Position numbers and translations under genes: made by a program. The notes beneath the pieces were generated by a model. The model was not told the origin of the DNA. It was given only the letters and a program-made list of their open reading frames with translations, and did not search any database. Of a DNA stretch of 64,000 bases, positions 31,250 to 43,723 are shown one piece after another; the first letter of the stretch is position 1, and every line of letters begins with the position of its first letter. This DNA is from Orthonyx spaldingii (Eukaryota; Chordata; Aves; Passeriformes; Orthonychidae): positions 1 to 64,000 of the forward strand of contig VZTJ01000101.1 in the NCBI GenBank assembly GCA_013397795.1, read 5' to 3'.

Positions 31250-31296
31250 CATTTAAATCATGGAATATCCTGAGTTGAAAGGGACCCATCAGGAAA
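31250..31296 (-). mobile_element. Possible CR1 terminus, reverse orientation
   Basis: 'tggaatatcctgagttgaaa' followed by 'gggacccatcagga' resembles the reverse-complement CR1 3' end. The fragment is short, so the call is tentative. Confidence 0.45.
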
Positions 31297-31808
31297 ATTT
31301 AGGGAGAAAATAGACCCAGCTAAAGTGAAGGTTTTGCACTTGCAATGGGCACTCGACTCTCACTCTACTGAATTCTCATCTGCCCTTTCCTGTGCTTTGG
31401 CTGAATCCTCTTTGGATCATAAACGTGGTCAAGAAATGACTGAACACCAGCTCTAAACCTCCTGATAATTTAAAAGGTGCATCCCCCAGTGGTGTGGGGT
31501 TTGTGCTTGATACTGATGTCCATTCTTGGCCATAATTTTTCCTGTTTGGTTTTTTTTTTTTTTTTTTTAAAGTCCAATAAGAGTTTTCTAACTGCTCTTG
31601 AGTTCCAGGAGGGACAGGGTGATTCTCTTTGTGGCTGTTTGATTGCAGGAAGGTTTACACTGCCATTCCAGCTCTACCAACCTGCCCTTGGACAGCTTTA
31701 ACTCAGCTGCACGAAGATCTTAAAAAGGGCTGATGTGTCTTCTTTGCATTTTATGATGGGATAAGTGAAATGAGATGTCAGGAGTGAAACCCAAACCCCC
31801 CTGCCGGT

Positions 31809-32058
31809 GAGATCTTCCAACAGGGAACTAGAAAGAACAGATATAAGGAAGGAAATTTTTATGAGGAGAGTTGTGAGGCCCTGGAAGAGGTGTTCCCAGA
31901 GAAGCTGTGGCTGCCACATCCCTGGAAGTGTCCAAGGCCAGGCTGGACGGGGCTTGGAGCAACCTGGGATGGTGGAATGTGTCCCTGCCCATGGAAGGGG
32001 GTTGGAACAGATGTTTTTTAAGGTCTCTTCAAAGCATTCCATGATTCTGTGATTCTGA
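31809..32058 (+). mobile_element. CR1 LINE 3' part
   Basis: About 250 bp: 'gagaagctgtggctgccaca', 'tggaagtgtccaaggccagg', 'gtgtccctgcccatggaag' and terminal 'attccatgattctgtgattc'. A standard 5'-truncated insertion. Confidence 0.93.
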
Positions 32059-32099
32059 TTGTAAAAACACTCCTTCTGACAAAAGAAAAATCGGATGTT

Positions 32100-32560
32100 T
32101 CCTGTGTTTCCCTTCCAAGATTTGGTATCCTGTGCCTTCAGAGCAGCCGAGCGCCGGGAGGCGGCGGCAGGAGCCGAGCCTGGGGAGCGCTCGCTAATGA
32201 GATCAGTGGTTTGTTTTCATTTAATGGGCTGCCAGAGGCTGTGGTGTAAAACCCCAGCCCCTTTGTTTCAGCCGTAAATTGCCATTTAACTTGACAGCTC
32301 CGCTCCCATTGTTCCCCGTGCAAAGATCGAGCAAGGTAAAGGCCGGGATGAAAAGCTCGGGGTAACACAAGGGAGAAAAGGCAGCCGGGGTCAAAGTCAA
32401 GGTCAGAGACGGGAGATCCCCCACGCCCTTCTCTTGACAATAGGGCAATTTATTTCTGTTCCCTCGGTGGAAGACACTTTTATATCCTAATTTTAGCTTC
32501 CTTTTAGCTGGTAAACAGGGGATGTTATAGCGCTGGCAAGAATAGGAACCGCACTCACAC
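32100..32560. other. Candidate conserved non-coding element
   Basis: A unique, CpG-containing segment with 'gctaatgagatcagtgg' and 'gtaaattgccatttaacttg', lacking repeats. Suggestive only. Confidence 0.25.
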
Positions 32561-32989
32561 AACCCCCGCCTGCAGATACTTCCAATCCCATGTACAACTC
32601 TTCTTCCTCACGGTAATATTTTACAATCAGGAAACCCAGCAGCTAAAAAAAATAAAAAAAATCTCATTTTGTATCCCCAGCCCTCAGGCCTTGCCTTGTT
32701 TTATTATGTTGCCAGCACAACACAGAGGAGCAGAAAAAAAATGAAGAGAGCATCAATACGAGGGGCTTTGTGGATGTTCCTGCAGATGCTCTCCCGGCGA
32801 TTATCCGGGGCAGCTTCACCCCTCCTCCTTTTTAGCTCCTGTCTCGCTTTTACGCAGTGCCCTGCTCTGCACAAAGCCCTCCTCGGCTCCAAATCTGTCC
32901 CAGCTGGTCGGGGAAGAGTTTGTGGTCATTGTCCCCAGCCCTGTCAGCGTCGCGGCCGTGCCAGGCCAGCGCCTCGCTCCTCCTTCCCC

Positions 32990-33450
32990 TCGCCCAGCGC
33001 TCTTTGCAGAACAGAGAACATTTCACAGATATTTTGCAGGCAGCAATTTGGCCATTTTATTGACTCTGGCGCAATAATGGATCGTTCCTAATTGTCTGGG
33101 ATTGTGACTTAAGTGCCCATTTTGCGCAGGGAGATTTCCCCGGTTTTTTCTTTTTTTAATTTAAATTTTTTTTTTTTTATCTAGGAAAATAGCTTTTCCT
33201 TTGTCTCCCACAGAACAAAGAAACATGAACACACCATTTAAACAGCGAGGGCTGAGCCCATCCCCAGGGTGAAGGCGCTGCCTTTAATGGGGTGACACGC
33301 AGCAGAAATAAATTTGGCCGGGAGTCTGTAATCACTGCCTGAATTAATGGAAAAAAGGGGTTTCTTTGGAGCAGGCTGAATAGCCCAGCTGCAGCAATTA
33401 TCTCGTCACTCATCGGAATGACGACGAAATTAGTTCCAGATATAAAACCA
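32990..33450. other. Candidate conserved non-coding element
   Basis: Includes 'ggcgcaataatggatcgttc', 'gcagcaattatctcgtcact' and 'gacgacgaaattagttcc'. Retained CpGs next to AT-rich homeodomain-like words are typical of developmental enhancers. No alignment is available. Confidence 0.25.
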
Positions 33451-33464
33451 GGCAGCGGAGGCGA

Positions 33465-33641
33465 GACACCCACCGGGGATTTATTTCCCAGTTAAGGACG
33501 CTGGAGGTTGCCTTTCCATCCGTGACACCCACCGGGGATTTATTTCCCAGTTAAGGACGCTGGAGGTTGCCTTTCCATCCGTGACACCCACCGGGGATTT
33601 ATTTCCCACTTAATGACACTGGAGGTTGCCTTTCCACCCAC
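33465..33641. repeat. 59-bp tandem triplication
   Basis: Starts at 33465, 33524 and 33583. The first two copies are identical over the unit and the third has several substitutions. Each copy contains 'cccaccggggatttatttcc' and 'gctggaggttgcctttcc'. Confidence 0.95.
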
Positions 33642-34113
33642 GCTGGTGCCACACGCTTGTGGCTCACTGGGGGCTCACGAGAGATGGGGACCTGGACATC
33701 AGTTGGTGCAATTTCATTCCTTTTTTCAGGGATTTGCCAAAGCTTTGTCCCAATTCACCTCCCCTGTTCCTGCCTTTAAAAGGGAGGTCCCGGTGTGGCT
33801 GAGCCCCGTGGTGGTCACAGCTGGGGATGCAGGGAGCAGCATCCTCACACCTACAGTGATCTGCATGGATTTTTATCCATTTGTTGGGAACCCACGTCCC
33901 TCCTGGGGCTTCCAGGTGGGTGATTCGGTTCATGGGAAAGCCAAACATGAGACCTTTGGGTTGGACATGTCCCAGCCACATGTGCTGGCCCCCAGAACCT
34001 GTGCTGGGCTTATCCCCCAGTGTGGGAGCAGGAAGGGGGGGATTCTGCCCCTGTGCCCTGCTCAGGTGAGCCCCCGCCTGCAGAGCTGCCCCAGCCCTGG
34101 GGTCCAGCATCAG

Positions 34114-34420
34114 GAGGATGTGGAGCTGCTGGAGAGAGTCCAGAGGAGGCCATGGAGATGCTCTGAGGGCTGGAGCCAGGCTGGGAGAGCTGGGAATGTT
34201 CCCCTGGAGAAGGGAAGGCTCCAGGGAGAGCTCTGAGCCCCTTGCAGGGCCTAAAGGGGCTCCAGGAGAGCTGGAGAGGGACTGGGGCCAAGGGCTGGAG
34301 GGACAGGACACAGGGAATGGCTTCCCACTGCCAGAGGGCAGGGTTAGGTTGATAGTAGGGAGAAATTGTTCCCTGTGAGGGTGGTGAGGCCCTGGCACAC
34401 TGGACCAGCTCATCCAGGGA
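34114..34420 (+). mobile_element. CR1 LINE fragment
   Basis: 'tggagctgctggagagagtc', 'ggagagggactggggccaag', 'aggacacagggaatggcttc' and 'tccctgtgagggtggtgagg' in + order are the CR1 ORF2-3' UTR junction region. The normal 3' end is missing. Confidence 0.9.
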
Positions 34421-34424
34421 CACT

Positions 34425-34512
34425 TCCCATTATCCCAGGTTGCTGCAAGCCCCAACCAACCTGGCCTTGGACACTTCCAGGGATGGGGAATCCACAGCCT
34501 CTCTCTACAACC
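34425..34512 (-). mobile_element. CR1 LINE fragment, reverse orientation, abutting the previous one
   Basis: 'aagccccaaccaacctggcc' and 'ttggacacttccagggatgg' are in the reverse orientation and directly follow a + strand CR1, making a head-to-head composite. Confidence 0.8.
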
Positions 34513-34879
34513 TGATTATCTGACACCACAAATCTCCCTGCCGTGTTCAGTACAAGCATAGGCAGCTCCAAGCCTAAAATAACTTAATAAATGCTGTATT
34601 CCCTATTTTGGGGGAGTTCAGCTGGTGCACACACGCTGGCAAGTTGCACATCAGATGCAGCTGCATTGGATGGTGGGCAAAAAGAGACTGGCACATTAAT
34701 TTTGTGTTTTCATTTTAAATATCTGCAGGAAAGAAATTTTTTCACATGAGGACAGATTATAAGAGCCTCAGTTGACTCTCTGCACTCTCCCATTGAAGGA
34801 GGCTTATAAGATGCTGGGAAGAAAAGCCTGTGATTTATTTAAAGAGGGCTTTTCCCCCCCTCTCCTCCTGGTACTCTGA

Positions 34880-35560
34880 GGCACGCAGAGCTTTTACTTC
34901 AATGAAAGCCGTGATTGCAGTTTGGCTTGTGTGCCCTGCATCCCTCTGTGAGCAGCTACCAGGCAGCACTCTGTGCATTGTATTCGCAGCGGAGCCGCAT
35001 CAATAACCCAGCTGCTGCCGCCGGGTGTCACACGGGACTTCCAGGAAAGGGCTGACAATGCCCCCTCCCCGAGGAAAGCTGGCAAGTGTGAGCCTCAGCG
35101 GTGGGAAAACCCCTCGGGAAGAGGCTGCCCAGCTGGCTCAGGGCTGAGTTTCTCAGGGAACAGGAAAACCGGCCGCCTCCGTGCCACACTGCCCGTCACA
35201 GTCACAGCGAGTGGCCTCAGGTGACAGCCACAAGCCTGTGGCTCCTGGGGTTTCACTGTTCCTCTGTGAGGAGATGGATCCTCTCTTGGGGGTGAAATCC
35301 AAAAAGACATCACTGTGGCACCACTTCCCAGCAAGTCCTTTTCCCAGCTGGCGGAGCTCTGTGTGCCTGTGCAGAGAATATTTTAATCTCTGCTGCTGTA
35401 TTAGTGTTATCACTGCTAATGGCAATCAATAAATTAAGGGCTATGGGATTCCCCACTGAGATATTGCTCGGCTGAGTCTAGCACTTTGCAAACACCCGCT
35501 GGGAAAGCCATTCCTGCTGGAATCGCTGTGGAGCCGGCTGGGACAGCCCTGGGGGAGATA
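34880..35560. other. Candidate conserved non-coding region
   Basis: Unique sequence with 'gtattcgcagcggagccgca', 'gtgttatcactgctaatggc' and 'caatcaataaattaaggg'. No CR1 or coding exon. The regulatory role is a guess from base composition and motif style. Confidence 0.22.
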
Positions 35561-35837
35561 GAGAGTTGTAAATCACGGTCTTGTAGAGGCTGGTGCTGGT
35601 TTAGTGCAAAGGATAAAGAGCCCACAAAGGCTTTTGTGCTGCGGGTTGGAGTGACACAACTCCTGCCCATGCCCAAGGGATGGGAAATCAGGGGTGCTGT
35701 CCTTAGCAAATCAGGATTTTTTTTCTTGTGAAGAGCCCAAGATCTTTGAATTTGGCCCATAGTATGTGCAACAATATGGTGAGGTTGGCAAAGGTGAAAT
35801 AATCTGAAATCTCCCCAGATACTGAGGGGCAGGACGG

Positions 35838-36096
35838 CATGGAACAGCCTCAGGTTGATCCAGCGTGGGTTAGATTGGATCTGAAGGAAAATTTCTTCAT
35901 GGAAAGGGTTGTCCAGCCCTGGCATAGGCTGCCCAGGGCAGGAGTGGAATCACCATTCCTGGAGGGAATTAAAAGCCATAGGAATGTGGCACTTGGGGAC
36001 ATGGGTCAGCGGTGAATGTGGTGGTGAGTTAATGGTTGGACTTGGTGATCTTAGAGGTCTTTTCCAACCTTAATGATTGATTCTGTGATTGTATGA
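35838..36096 (+). mobile_element. CR1 LINE 3' part
   Basis: 'gaaggaaaatttcttcatgg', 'aggctgcccagggcaggagt', 'gtggcacttggggacatggg' and terminal 'aatgattgattctgtgatt'. About 260 bp of one CR1 subfamily. Confidence 0.92.
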
Positions 36097-36099
36097 AAT

Positions 36100-38115
36100 C
36101 ATCCCCTGCCCAAGTGTTTCCTGCTTGTCCCACAGCATGGATCAGCAGCTCTCCCTGCAGTAATTTGGGGGAAAAACTGATGGGAGCCACAGAAAGGGGC
36201 TGGGGTGATGCAAGACCTGAAGTTTCTTGAGTCATGAAGAAGTAGCTCCAGCAAAGCCCGACCCCTGCAACACTCAGCACTCAGTCCCTCAACAGAGAGC
36301 AGCCAAAAAGCAGATTTTGGACTCTCATTTCCTAAAATGTGGGGCCAAAACAGAGCTCACAGGAGCCTCTGCAGTTGTCCATGACCCTGCTGTGGCTTCT
36401 CAGGAAGCTCTTCACAGTGGGGTCTTACTTCTAGATGCTTCCCTAAAGTTCTCTTAAGATTTTTTTAGCTCATGAAACACAGCAAAGGCTGCTGGCCAAT
36501 GCTGGAATGGAGTTCTCTCGGATCCCGTTGCCAGCTCTCCTTTTCAGTGGCGATTTCCCCAGCATGTTAAGCAACAGGTTGGAGAGTTTCCCTTTCCAGC
36601 TGTCCTAGACAGGGAGAGAAGATTTTATTACCAACCCCAGATTTACGGCTGGCTGCGCCTGTGTGCTTTCCCAAGCTGTGGATTTCACAAGAATAATTGG
36701 GAAGGGGTGAACTCTGCACAGCTTTCCTTCCCAAGGCTTCATTAAGTGAGTGGCTCTGTTTCTCTTGCCAGCAGCTGTGAAAACGCCGCGCGCCAAGAGG
36801 CGGCGAATTGACCAAACGCAACGTTTTTCCCGTGTGCGTTCCCTTCCAAATCTCTGTTGCTGCGTATTTGACGTGCAGAGGATCCTTTCGTGGTGGCCTC
36901 CAGGCTGACCCGCTCGGAACAAGCCATAAAATGAGCTGTGTTCCTCTAATTTGTCTTGGTAGCAGAGGGAGGCGGCGGCTCGCGAGCCCGGAATGCTGCC
37001 ATGCAGAGATGCCTTGCTGAGCACATCCCAGTCTGCCTCCGGTAGAACTCCAGGATCCATGCCGAGCATCAAATCCATGATTAAATGGCTCCGGGGGACA
37101 CAATGCGTCCGTCCCCATCCATCACTGAACAAAACCTGGGAGCTGAGCCCGGCGCGGTGCTCCGGCTGCTGGCTTTGTCCCAGTTTTGTCCCTGCTGGTT
37201 CCCACAGCCCCTCCACCGAACTGTGAGCTCAGCCTTCCTCCCTCCGGGGCGAGGCAGGATGGAAGAGGAGGATGGAGTGCTGCTGGTTGTAATTATCATC
37301 ACCTTTGTTTTCATGGATGAGTGAAAATGAGTTTAATTTCAGTTTCCGCAGAGGGTGAAGGTGACCTCAGCTCGGTGTTTGCTGACCATACTCCTGGATT
37401 TCCACTGGGCAAGCCAAATCTGAAGGAAAAAAACATCTTTCCAAGTGATCTCATTGTTGTTTCCTTCCCCTGGAGCCAACAAGCAGAGTGCACAGTGAAG
37501 TGGCCAGCAAGGTACCGCTCCATCGGATATCCAGGAAACGCTGCAGGGAACCTGCTCAGGAGCTGCATTTTGCCATGAACGAGGCTCAGAAGGAGATTGA
37601 AAGGCAGTGGTGACTCTGCAGGGTGGAAATTAATGATGGAGTCTGAGGGCATAAATGTTCTTCTTTGGAGAAAAAGGAGGGAAAGGAGTTCAGAGGATTT
37701 AGGTCCCTGTTCCCACCGCACCGTTGGTGGTTCCCTCCTCTCGCGAAGGAGGTGGGCAGCGCTGGAATGAACGTGGCAGTGGGTGGGAAGCTCTTGGAGA
37801 TGAATCAGCAGCACGAAAGTCCTACTTAAATGAAATGTTGGCAAAAGGAAATGAAAAGCTTAGATGGATTTTCCCTTCCTGACATCCCCGGCCTTCTCAG
37901 CTCACATTTCTGAGACAGAAAGCATCGCAAGCCAAAAACAGGGGGTCCGGGAATGTAAAAATTCCTGCTAAGGAGAAATTCTGGCTGATTTCTGGGAAAA
38001 GTGGTAGGTGAAAGATGAAGGGAAATGGTCTTAGAGAGAGAGAAAGAGTCTCTGGGGTTCTGTTTGGAAGAGAAAAACCAGGAGAGGTTTTCATGGCTCA
38101 TTCATTACAAGGGCC
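36100..38115. other. Unique DNA, no gene seen
   Basis: A CpG-containing patch around 36780-37010 ('gaaaacgccgcgcgccaaga', 'ggcggctcgcgagcccgg') may be regulatory. No exon was recognised. Confidence 0.5.
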
Positions 38116-38119
38116 TGCA

Positions 38120-38320
38120 GTGTCAGGACCAGGGGAATGGCTTCACACTGACAGAGGACAGGGTTAGATGGGATGTTGGGAAGAAATTCTTCCCTGTGAG
38201 GGTGATGAGGCCCTGGCACAGGTGCCCAGAGAGGCTGTGGCTCTGCTTATAGCGGGGAGGTGGAACGAGATCGTCTTTAAGGTCTCTTCCAACCCAAACC
38301 ATGCTGGAATTTCATGATCC
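38120..38320 (+). mobile_element. CR1 LINE 3' part
   Basis: 'gaccaggggaatggcttcac', 'gatgggatgttgggaagaaa', 'agaggctgtggctctgctta' and terminal 'ctcttccaacccaaacca'. Confidence 0.92.
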
Positions 38321-38984
38321 TTATCTTCACAGAGCCCCTAACAATTTTCCAGTACGATGCAATGAATTTACAGTGAATAGAAGCATCCTGGCCAATTTTC
38401 TTTCTTAACCATCTCCTATGGGTGCCTTAGGAGGAGCCCAGAACTCTCCAGGACCACCGGCTGAGGAGCTCTGCCAACATGGAGAGGCTTGGAGATGCTT
38501 TTCCCTTGCACATCCAGCCTTTGGAGATGTTGCACTGCCTGAAGTTGCTGCCTCGCCCGAGACCAACAGGCAGAGACTTGAGAGCGAGGTGGGGAGCTGC
38601 AAAATCAGGTGGTGCTGGCTTAAGTCAGGTTTTGAGCAGTGTGTCCTCAGGCAGTGCGGAGAGGAGGTTCCTGGCAGGGCGCAGCACAATGAAGGGAGGG
38701 ATCTGTGCTCCGGAGGAAGTGGGATGGGAGAGGTGGGAAGTTGTTCCTGGAGATAACGAGATGCAGGGGAGGCCACACAGCAAACACCGTGGGGCCTGGC
38801 TTCCTCTCTTCATCTGAGGCTCAAAAAATTGGAAAAAAAAGTTGAGTACAGGGCTGGTTGCCTCCAAGAGCTGGTGGCCACACACCTGGAAAGCTGAGGG
38901 TGGGTAGGTGGTGGCTGTGGGCAAGCAGTGCAAGAGGAGCAGATCCCAGGGGTATCTTTGGGGTTTGGGGTAGCAGGGAAGTTC

Positions 38985-39143
38985 CAGGAGAGGTTGCAGT
39001 GTCTCCATTCTTGGAGGTTTTCAGGAGGAAACTGAAGACAGCCCAGAGCAACCTGGTGTGACCCCATGGGTGACTCTGCTTTGAGCAGGAGGTTGGAGTA
39101 GAGACCTCCTGAGGTCCTGTCCAACCTGACTTTCCCTCTGATC
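38985..39143 (+). mobile_element. CR1 LINE 3' fragment
   Basis: 'attcttggaggttttcagga', 'gactctgctttgagcaggag' and 'gagacctcctgaggtcctgt' belong to a CR1 subfamily 3' region. It is more diverged than its neighbours. Confidence 0.75.
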
Positions 39144-39284
39144 CTAAGACATATCCAGACTGTTCCTTCTTTTGTAGAACTTTTCCACAGCATCCAGGGT
39201 GTTAGGGAAGAGACACCGGCACACCACTCCAGACAGCAATTTCCTGATTTTTTGCAGACCAAATCCCATGCTGGTAAATCTGAT

Positions 39285-39342
39285 ATGGCCAAACAAGACG
39301 GTCTTCAAGTCCCTTCCAACCCAAGTTATTCCACGATCCTAC
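39285..39342 (+). mobile_element. Short CR1 3' terminus
   Basis: 'caagtcccttccaacccaag' followed by 'ttattccacgatcc'. Only the extreme 3' end remains. Confidence 0.6.
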
Positions 39343-39349
39343 AGCACCT

Positions 39350-42300
39350 GGAGATGTCCCAGACGATGTTGGGATGAAGAAGCCATGATGCTAAATTATT
39401 CTCAGAGGCAGTGGTTCATTCTCCCATCTCATAGGAAACATCTCTTTGCTCCATCCACCGTTGGAAAAGCCAAAGGCAACTTCAGCAATGACCACAGCAC
39501 CAAATTTCCTCCTTGCATGGAGCCAGCTTTGCAAACAGAACATTTAAAAAACTCTTTCCAGCTCCTGGTCACCCTCAGCCGCCTCTCTCTGTTAGCCAGA
39601 CTCGTAATTTACAAAGAGCAGTGGCCATAACAAAACCAGTCTGGGTAACTCGGGCTCAGCTCTGCTATTTTTTGACATGTTTCCTGTGCTTGCAGGATCT
39701 TGGCGTGTTGTGTCTCCATCACCTCCTGCATCTCCACCCTGTGTTTGATGGGTGTGTGGTGCCAGATTCAGGGTGGTATAAACAAGCAGATCTCAGCTTG
39801 TTGAAGTAACTCACCCTTTTATTCTCTTTGACCTGGGGGCTGCTTTTTTTGTGGTAAGAATAAAACAATAATTTCAGGGCAGAGGAAATTTTAATATCTC
39901 TCCTCCCAAAATAGCACTAGAGAAGAATGAAGATCTTTTAGCCTGAAGAACTTGGATAAATGGAGTAGGAGCTTTTTTATTGCCATCATCATTTATTACT
40001 TAATTTTCTCTCCCCAGGTAAAAGTGGGAAATTTTTCCTACAGTCTTGTTTTATCCCTTTCTCGTGCTACTCATAAATTTTTCAGTAAGAGCTCTGTAGG
40101 CAGCAAGTTTGTTCTCTGAACAAACACCCAAACCCTGGAGGGTGGTCTCCTCTGAAACATTCATGGGATCCTATAAATGCAACAGGATCCCATAAATCTG
40201 AACAAAAAGGAGGAAAAACAATTCTTATGAAACACAGGAAAGGACTACCTTGTTTGTTTACCACGCAAACACAGCACACTTTGTGTTTTCTCTCCAAGAA
40301 ATCGGAGTTATTTCCTTAAAAGTGCGGTTACAGTAGGAAAATAGCTCCTTGATGCTACAGAGGGATAAGGAAAAAGCAAATTGAAAACCCTAAAGGATGG
40401 ATCCTTGGCTCTTAGGATGCTGGCAGTGGGATTTGTGAGCCATAAAGCTGTTCTATTTGGTTTTATTTGGAGCTGCTGACTCTGGGTTTATTTCTGAGGT
40501 TGCCTCTGCCCAGTTGAACACCAGGGGTGGAGACAGGTCTTCCTGGGCTTCCACCATCCTGGGAAGTCCTGCAGGATGGCTCATGGATGGCTCCTTGGCG
40601 TGCACCAGGATATCAAAGCTATCCCACAGCTGACATGTTCAGCAGCCAATGTTTTTTCCATGGGGAAGGGTTGTGCAGGTGCCTGTAGCATGGGATGTAC
40701 CCACCAATTTTTAAATAAAATTCAGCCTCCAGCCTCTTTGAGCAACCATCAGCCCAGGGTGGAGAAGTTTAGGCATTCCTCATGGATGGGGGAATAAAGG
40801 ACCTCTCCAGGTGCACATCTCAGGGTGAACAGCTAATTTTGGCCTCTGTGTGTACAACATTGTTTTCTCCAGCAGGGATTTGCTAAAAATAAACAGCTAT
40901 CCAGGGAAGAGGGTGTGAAGGCAGCTGTTTCCATGGGCAGATGCCAATGTGGAGGTACCCAAGCTAAAAACACAGCGAGGAACAGCCCTACCAGGTCACA
41001 GAAGCAGACTTCACCCAGATCTGGTGTTTGCTTTTGGACAAGATCTAGGACAGCAGGACCCACCAAGGAACATCAGCTGCAGCTTTCCCCTCTTTCCAAA
41101 CCACTCTTCCTCTCTTTGGGAATTGTTGTGGATTTCATTCAGCTTTTGCAGCCCTCAAAACGGGCAACAATAGTGGGAAGGTGAAGCTCAGGAAGCCGGA
41201 GAGCAGGAACAATGGCTGATGTTGTGTTCTTTCCCCTCCCACATCACTCCTTCTCCAGGAAGCCTGACCTCTCTGTTGGGTGTTTTCCAGGTTGTTGACC
41301 TGCTTTTGCATCCCAAGGGAAATACAAAGCTCCAGATCACAGCCTGCTGCGATGCACCAGTGGTGTGAAATGTCTTCCCTTGTTGGCTGAAAGAGTCTTG
41401 GGGGCAAAATGTCCCTAAATCCCATCCTGGGAAGACCCCTTTTGCCTCTCCTCTCCAACTATAGCCTTGCTGTGTTCCCGGTGCTTTGGAGTCCCTGGGC
41501 AAGCACATGGAGATGAAGAGGAGATGGAAAAGAGGAGATGGAAGGAGCCAACACAGCACCCAGGTGTTAAGGATGGTGCTTGTTGTAGGGAAAGGATGCA
41601 CTGTCAGGATGTCTCCTTATTTACATGAGCATCAGATGTAGAGAGGCCTTGGGAAAGCCTTTTGGAGGCTGGTGGTCCATGGACTGGGATGGGGACAGCC
41701 AGCAGGAGCTCTGCAGGAGACTGTCCCACTCAGCAAACGACAAGAGAAACAGGAGGACTGTGTTTTAGGAGCCTTCTAGAGGGAAGCCAAGGGTTTTTAG
41801 GAATGGTGTCCACTTTTCCTTCCAGACCTGCAGATCCTGTTGCTGATATTGCCTTAGGAAGCTCAAAACATGTCCAGGGGCTCAAAAAACAGGCAGAGCT
41901 TGGGATTGGGATGGTGCCAACTCCTGTCAGCACAACCCATGCCATGGGGAGGTGTCTGTACATGGAACCATCAGAACTTTATCAGGGCCAGCTACAACAC
42001 TTCCCAGTGGTTGCAGGACAGCTGGGTCACGGCCCAGCATATTTATTTATCTTGTCTTCGCTCTGTGGCAGCGAGCAAAGTCCAATTTGGTTTTTGGGGA
42101 AAAAAAGAAAGAACACTTTGGAACGTGTTCTCACCTGCACCAGATTAAAAGTGAGGTGGGAGTGAAAGCCCCTGAGAGCTCCCTGTGTGATTGGGGGTTC
42201 TTTGGGAAGGGAAAAAGGGTTTGCTCCGAGCAGCCCCGTGTCTCCATCACACCCCAAAGCTGCAGATTTAGGGCTTTACGCTGCTCTCGGCAAATACTCA

Positions 42301-43240
42301 CGTAATTAAAATAAGATGCAGACAAGGGGTCTTATCCCACTTTGCACCAGGGATGAGGAGCTGGGGTGATTAACGGGGATGGACACGATGAAGGGAGCTC
42401 GCCACAGATTAGCACTGGGGGAGAGGGGTTTATGTTCTGGGGGGGAATGAGAGCCTCCACAGCAAATTCAGTTTTCCTTGGTGCTTACTCAACCTCTTGT
42501 CATGCCATGGGGCAGCTTTGCATTCCCCCGGGGTTTGGTGGTGAGGCAGGAGGATGCAGGAGGAGCAGGACCAGGAGACCTCAGCTGAGGGATGTGTGAT
42601 TAACGGGTTCCAAGCCGTGTGCCCCTCACGGCTCATTAAAGCCTGGCTCCAGATCCTTCCTTGCGTTGTGATGACCTCAGTCCTTTAATTATAGATGCTT
42701 GGAGGTTTTCCGTGTGGGACCAAAAATCCCTGGAAGCTGGGGATGCTGGCTCAGTTTTTTGGCAGTGGTGATCATCAGTAAAATAGGAAAAGATAGGGGA
42801 GACTGGGAAAGGGGTGTCAGAGGCCAGGCCCTGTGGCAAGGCTGGAATCTCTGGGCTGGGTGGGATAGGGCAGGATGGAGGAGGCAAAACACCTGAATCT
42901 CTGGTGTAAAGAGAATAAAAGACGTCTGTAGGGATGGTTGTGTGGTACCAGGACACAGTTAGCACAGAGGGCTGCTGGTTGGAAAGGGGGGTTATTTTCT
43001 GGGGATAACAAGAAAAGGACCATGTGGGGTGCTGGTGACTCACCCCAGAGGGGTGCCCAGATGGGGCTGTGGAGGTTTTGGGGCGAGTGGGGTTGGGAAT
43101 GACAACTGAGGAGGGGTCACATGGCGGGTACAATGTTGGGGGGACATGGGGAGCCAGGCCATCCCCGTGTGCTGTAGGGTATTTGGAGGCGGAATACTTT
43201 GGGGACACCAGGGTACATCACCCCGTGGAGCTCCAGGACA
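39350..43240. other. Unique DNA, no gene seen
   Basis: About 3.9 kb without recognisable exons, CR1 or long tandem repeats. Open frames are below 200 codons, overlap each other and lack family features. Confidence 0.5.
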
Positions 43241-43299
43241 CATCATCCTTTGGGGTTCTGGAAGGATCCTGGACACACAGTCCCTCGGGGCTCTGAGGG

Positions 43300-43723
43300 A
43301 TTTCGGGGGTCTCCGTGTCCCCCTGCTCCTCGGGGCTGTGTGTCACCCCTCTCATGAGGGCTCTGTGTCACCCCTTTCTCGGGGGGCTCCATGTCACCCG
43401 TCCCCAAGGGTTTCAGAGGTCCCTTGTCCCCTGCCCGGGGGTCCCGGGGGTCCCTTGTCCCCCCCGTCCCCAGGGGCTCCGTGTCACCCTTCCTCAAGGG
43501 TTTCAGGGGGTCCCAAGGGTCCCTTGTCACCCCTGCCCGGGGATCCTTGTCCCCCCGTCCCCGGGGGCTCCGTGTCACCCTTCCTCAAGGGTTTCAGGGG
43601 GTCCCAAGGGTCCCTTGTCACCCCTGCCCGGGGATCCTTGTCCCCCCGTCCCCGGGGGCTCCGTGTCACCCTTCCTCAAGGGTTTCAGGGGGTCCCAGGG
43701 GGTCCCTTGTCACCCCTGCCCGG
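43300..43723. repeat. GC-rich VNTR, 91-bp unit, running into the gap
   Basis: C/G-rich units built from 'gtcccgggggtcccttgtcc'-like words. The last copies are regular: 'gtgtcacccttcctcaaggg' recurs at 43481, 43572 and 43663, exactly 91 bp apart. It stops at the N run, so the array is probably longer. Confidence 0.93.

Noticed and set aside
43300..43723. CRISPR-like direct repeats
   Set aside because: The copies are contiguous 91-bp tandem units without distinct spacers, in a vertebrate genome.
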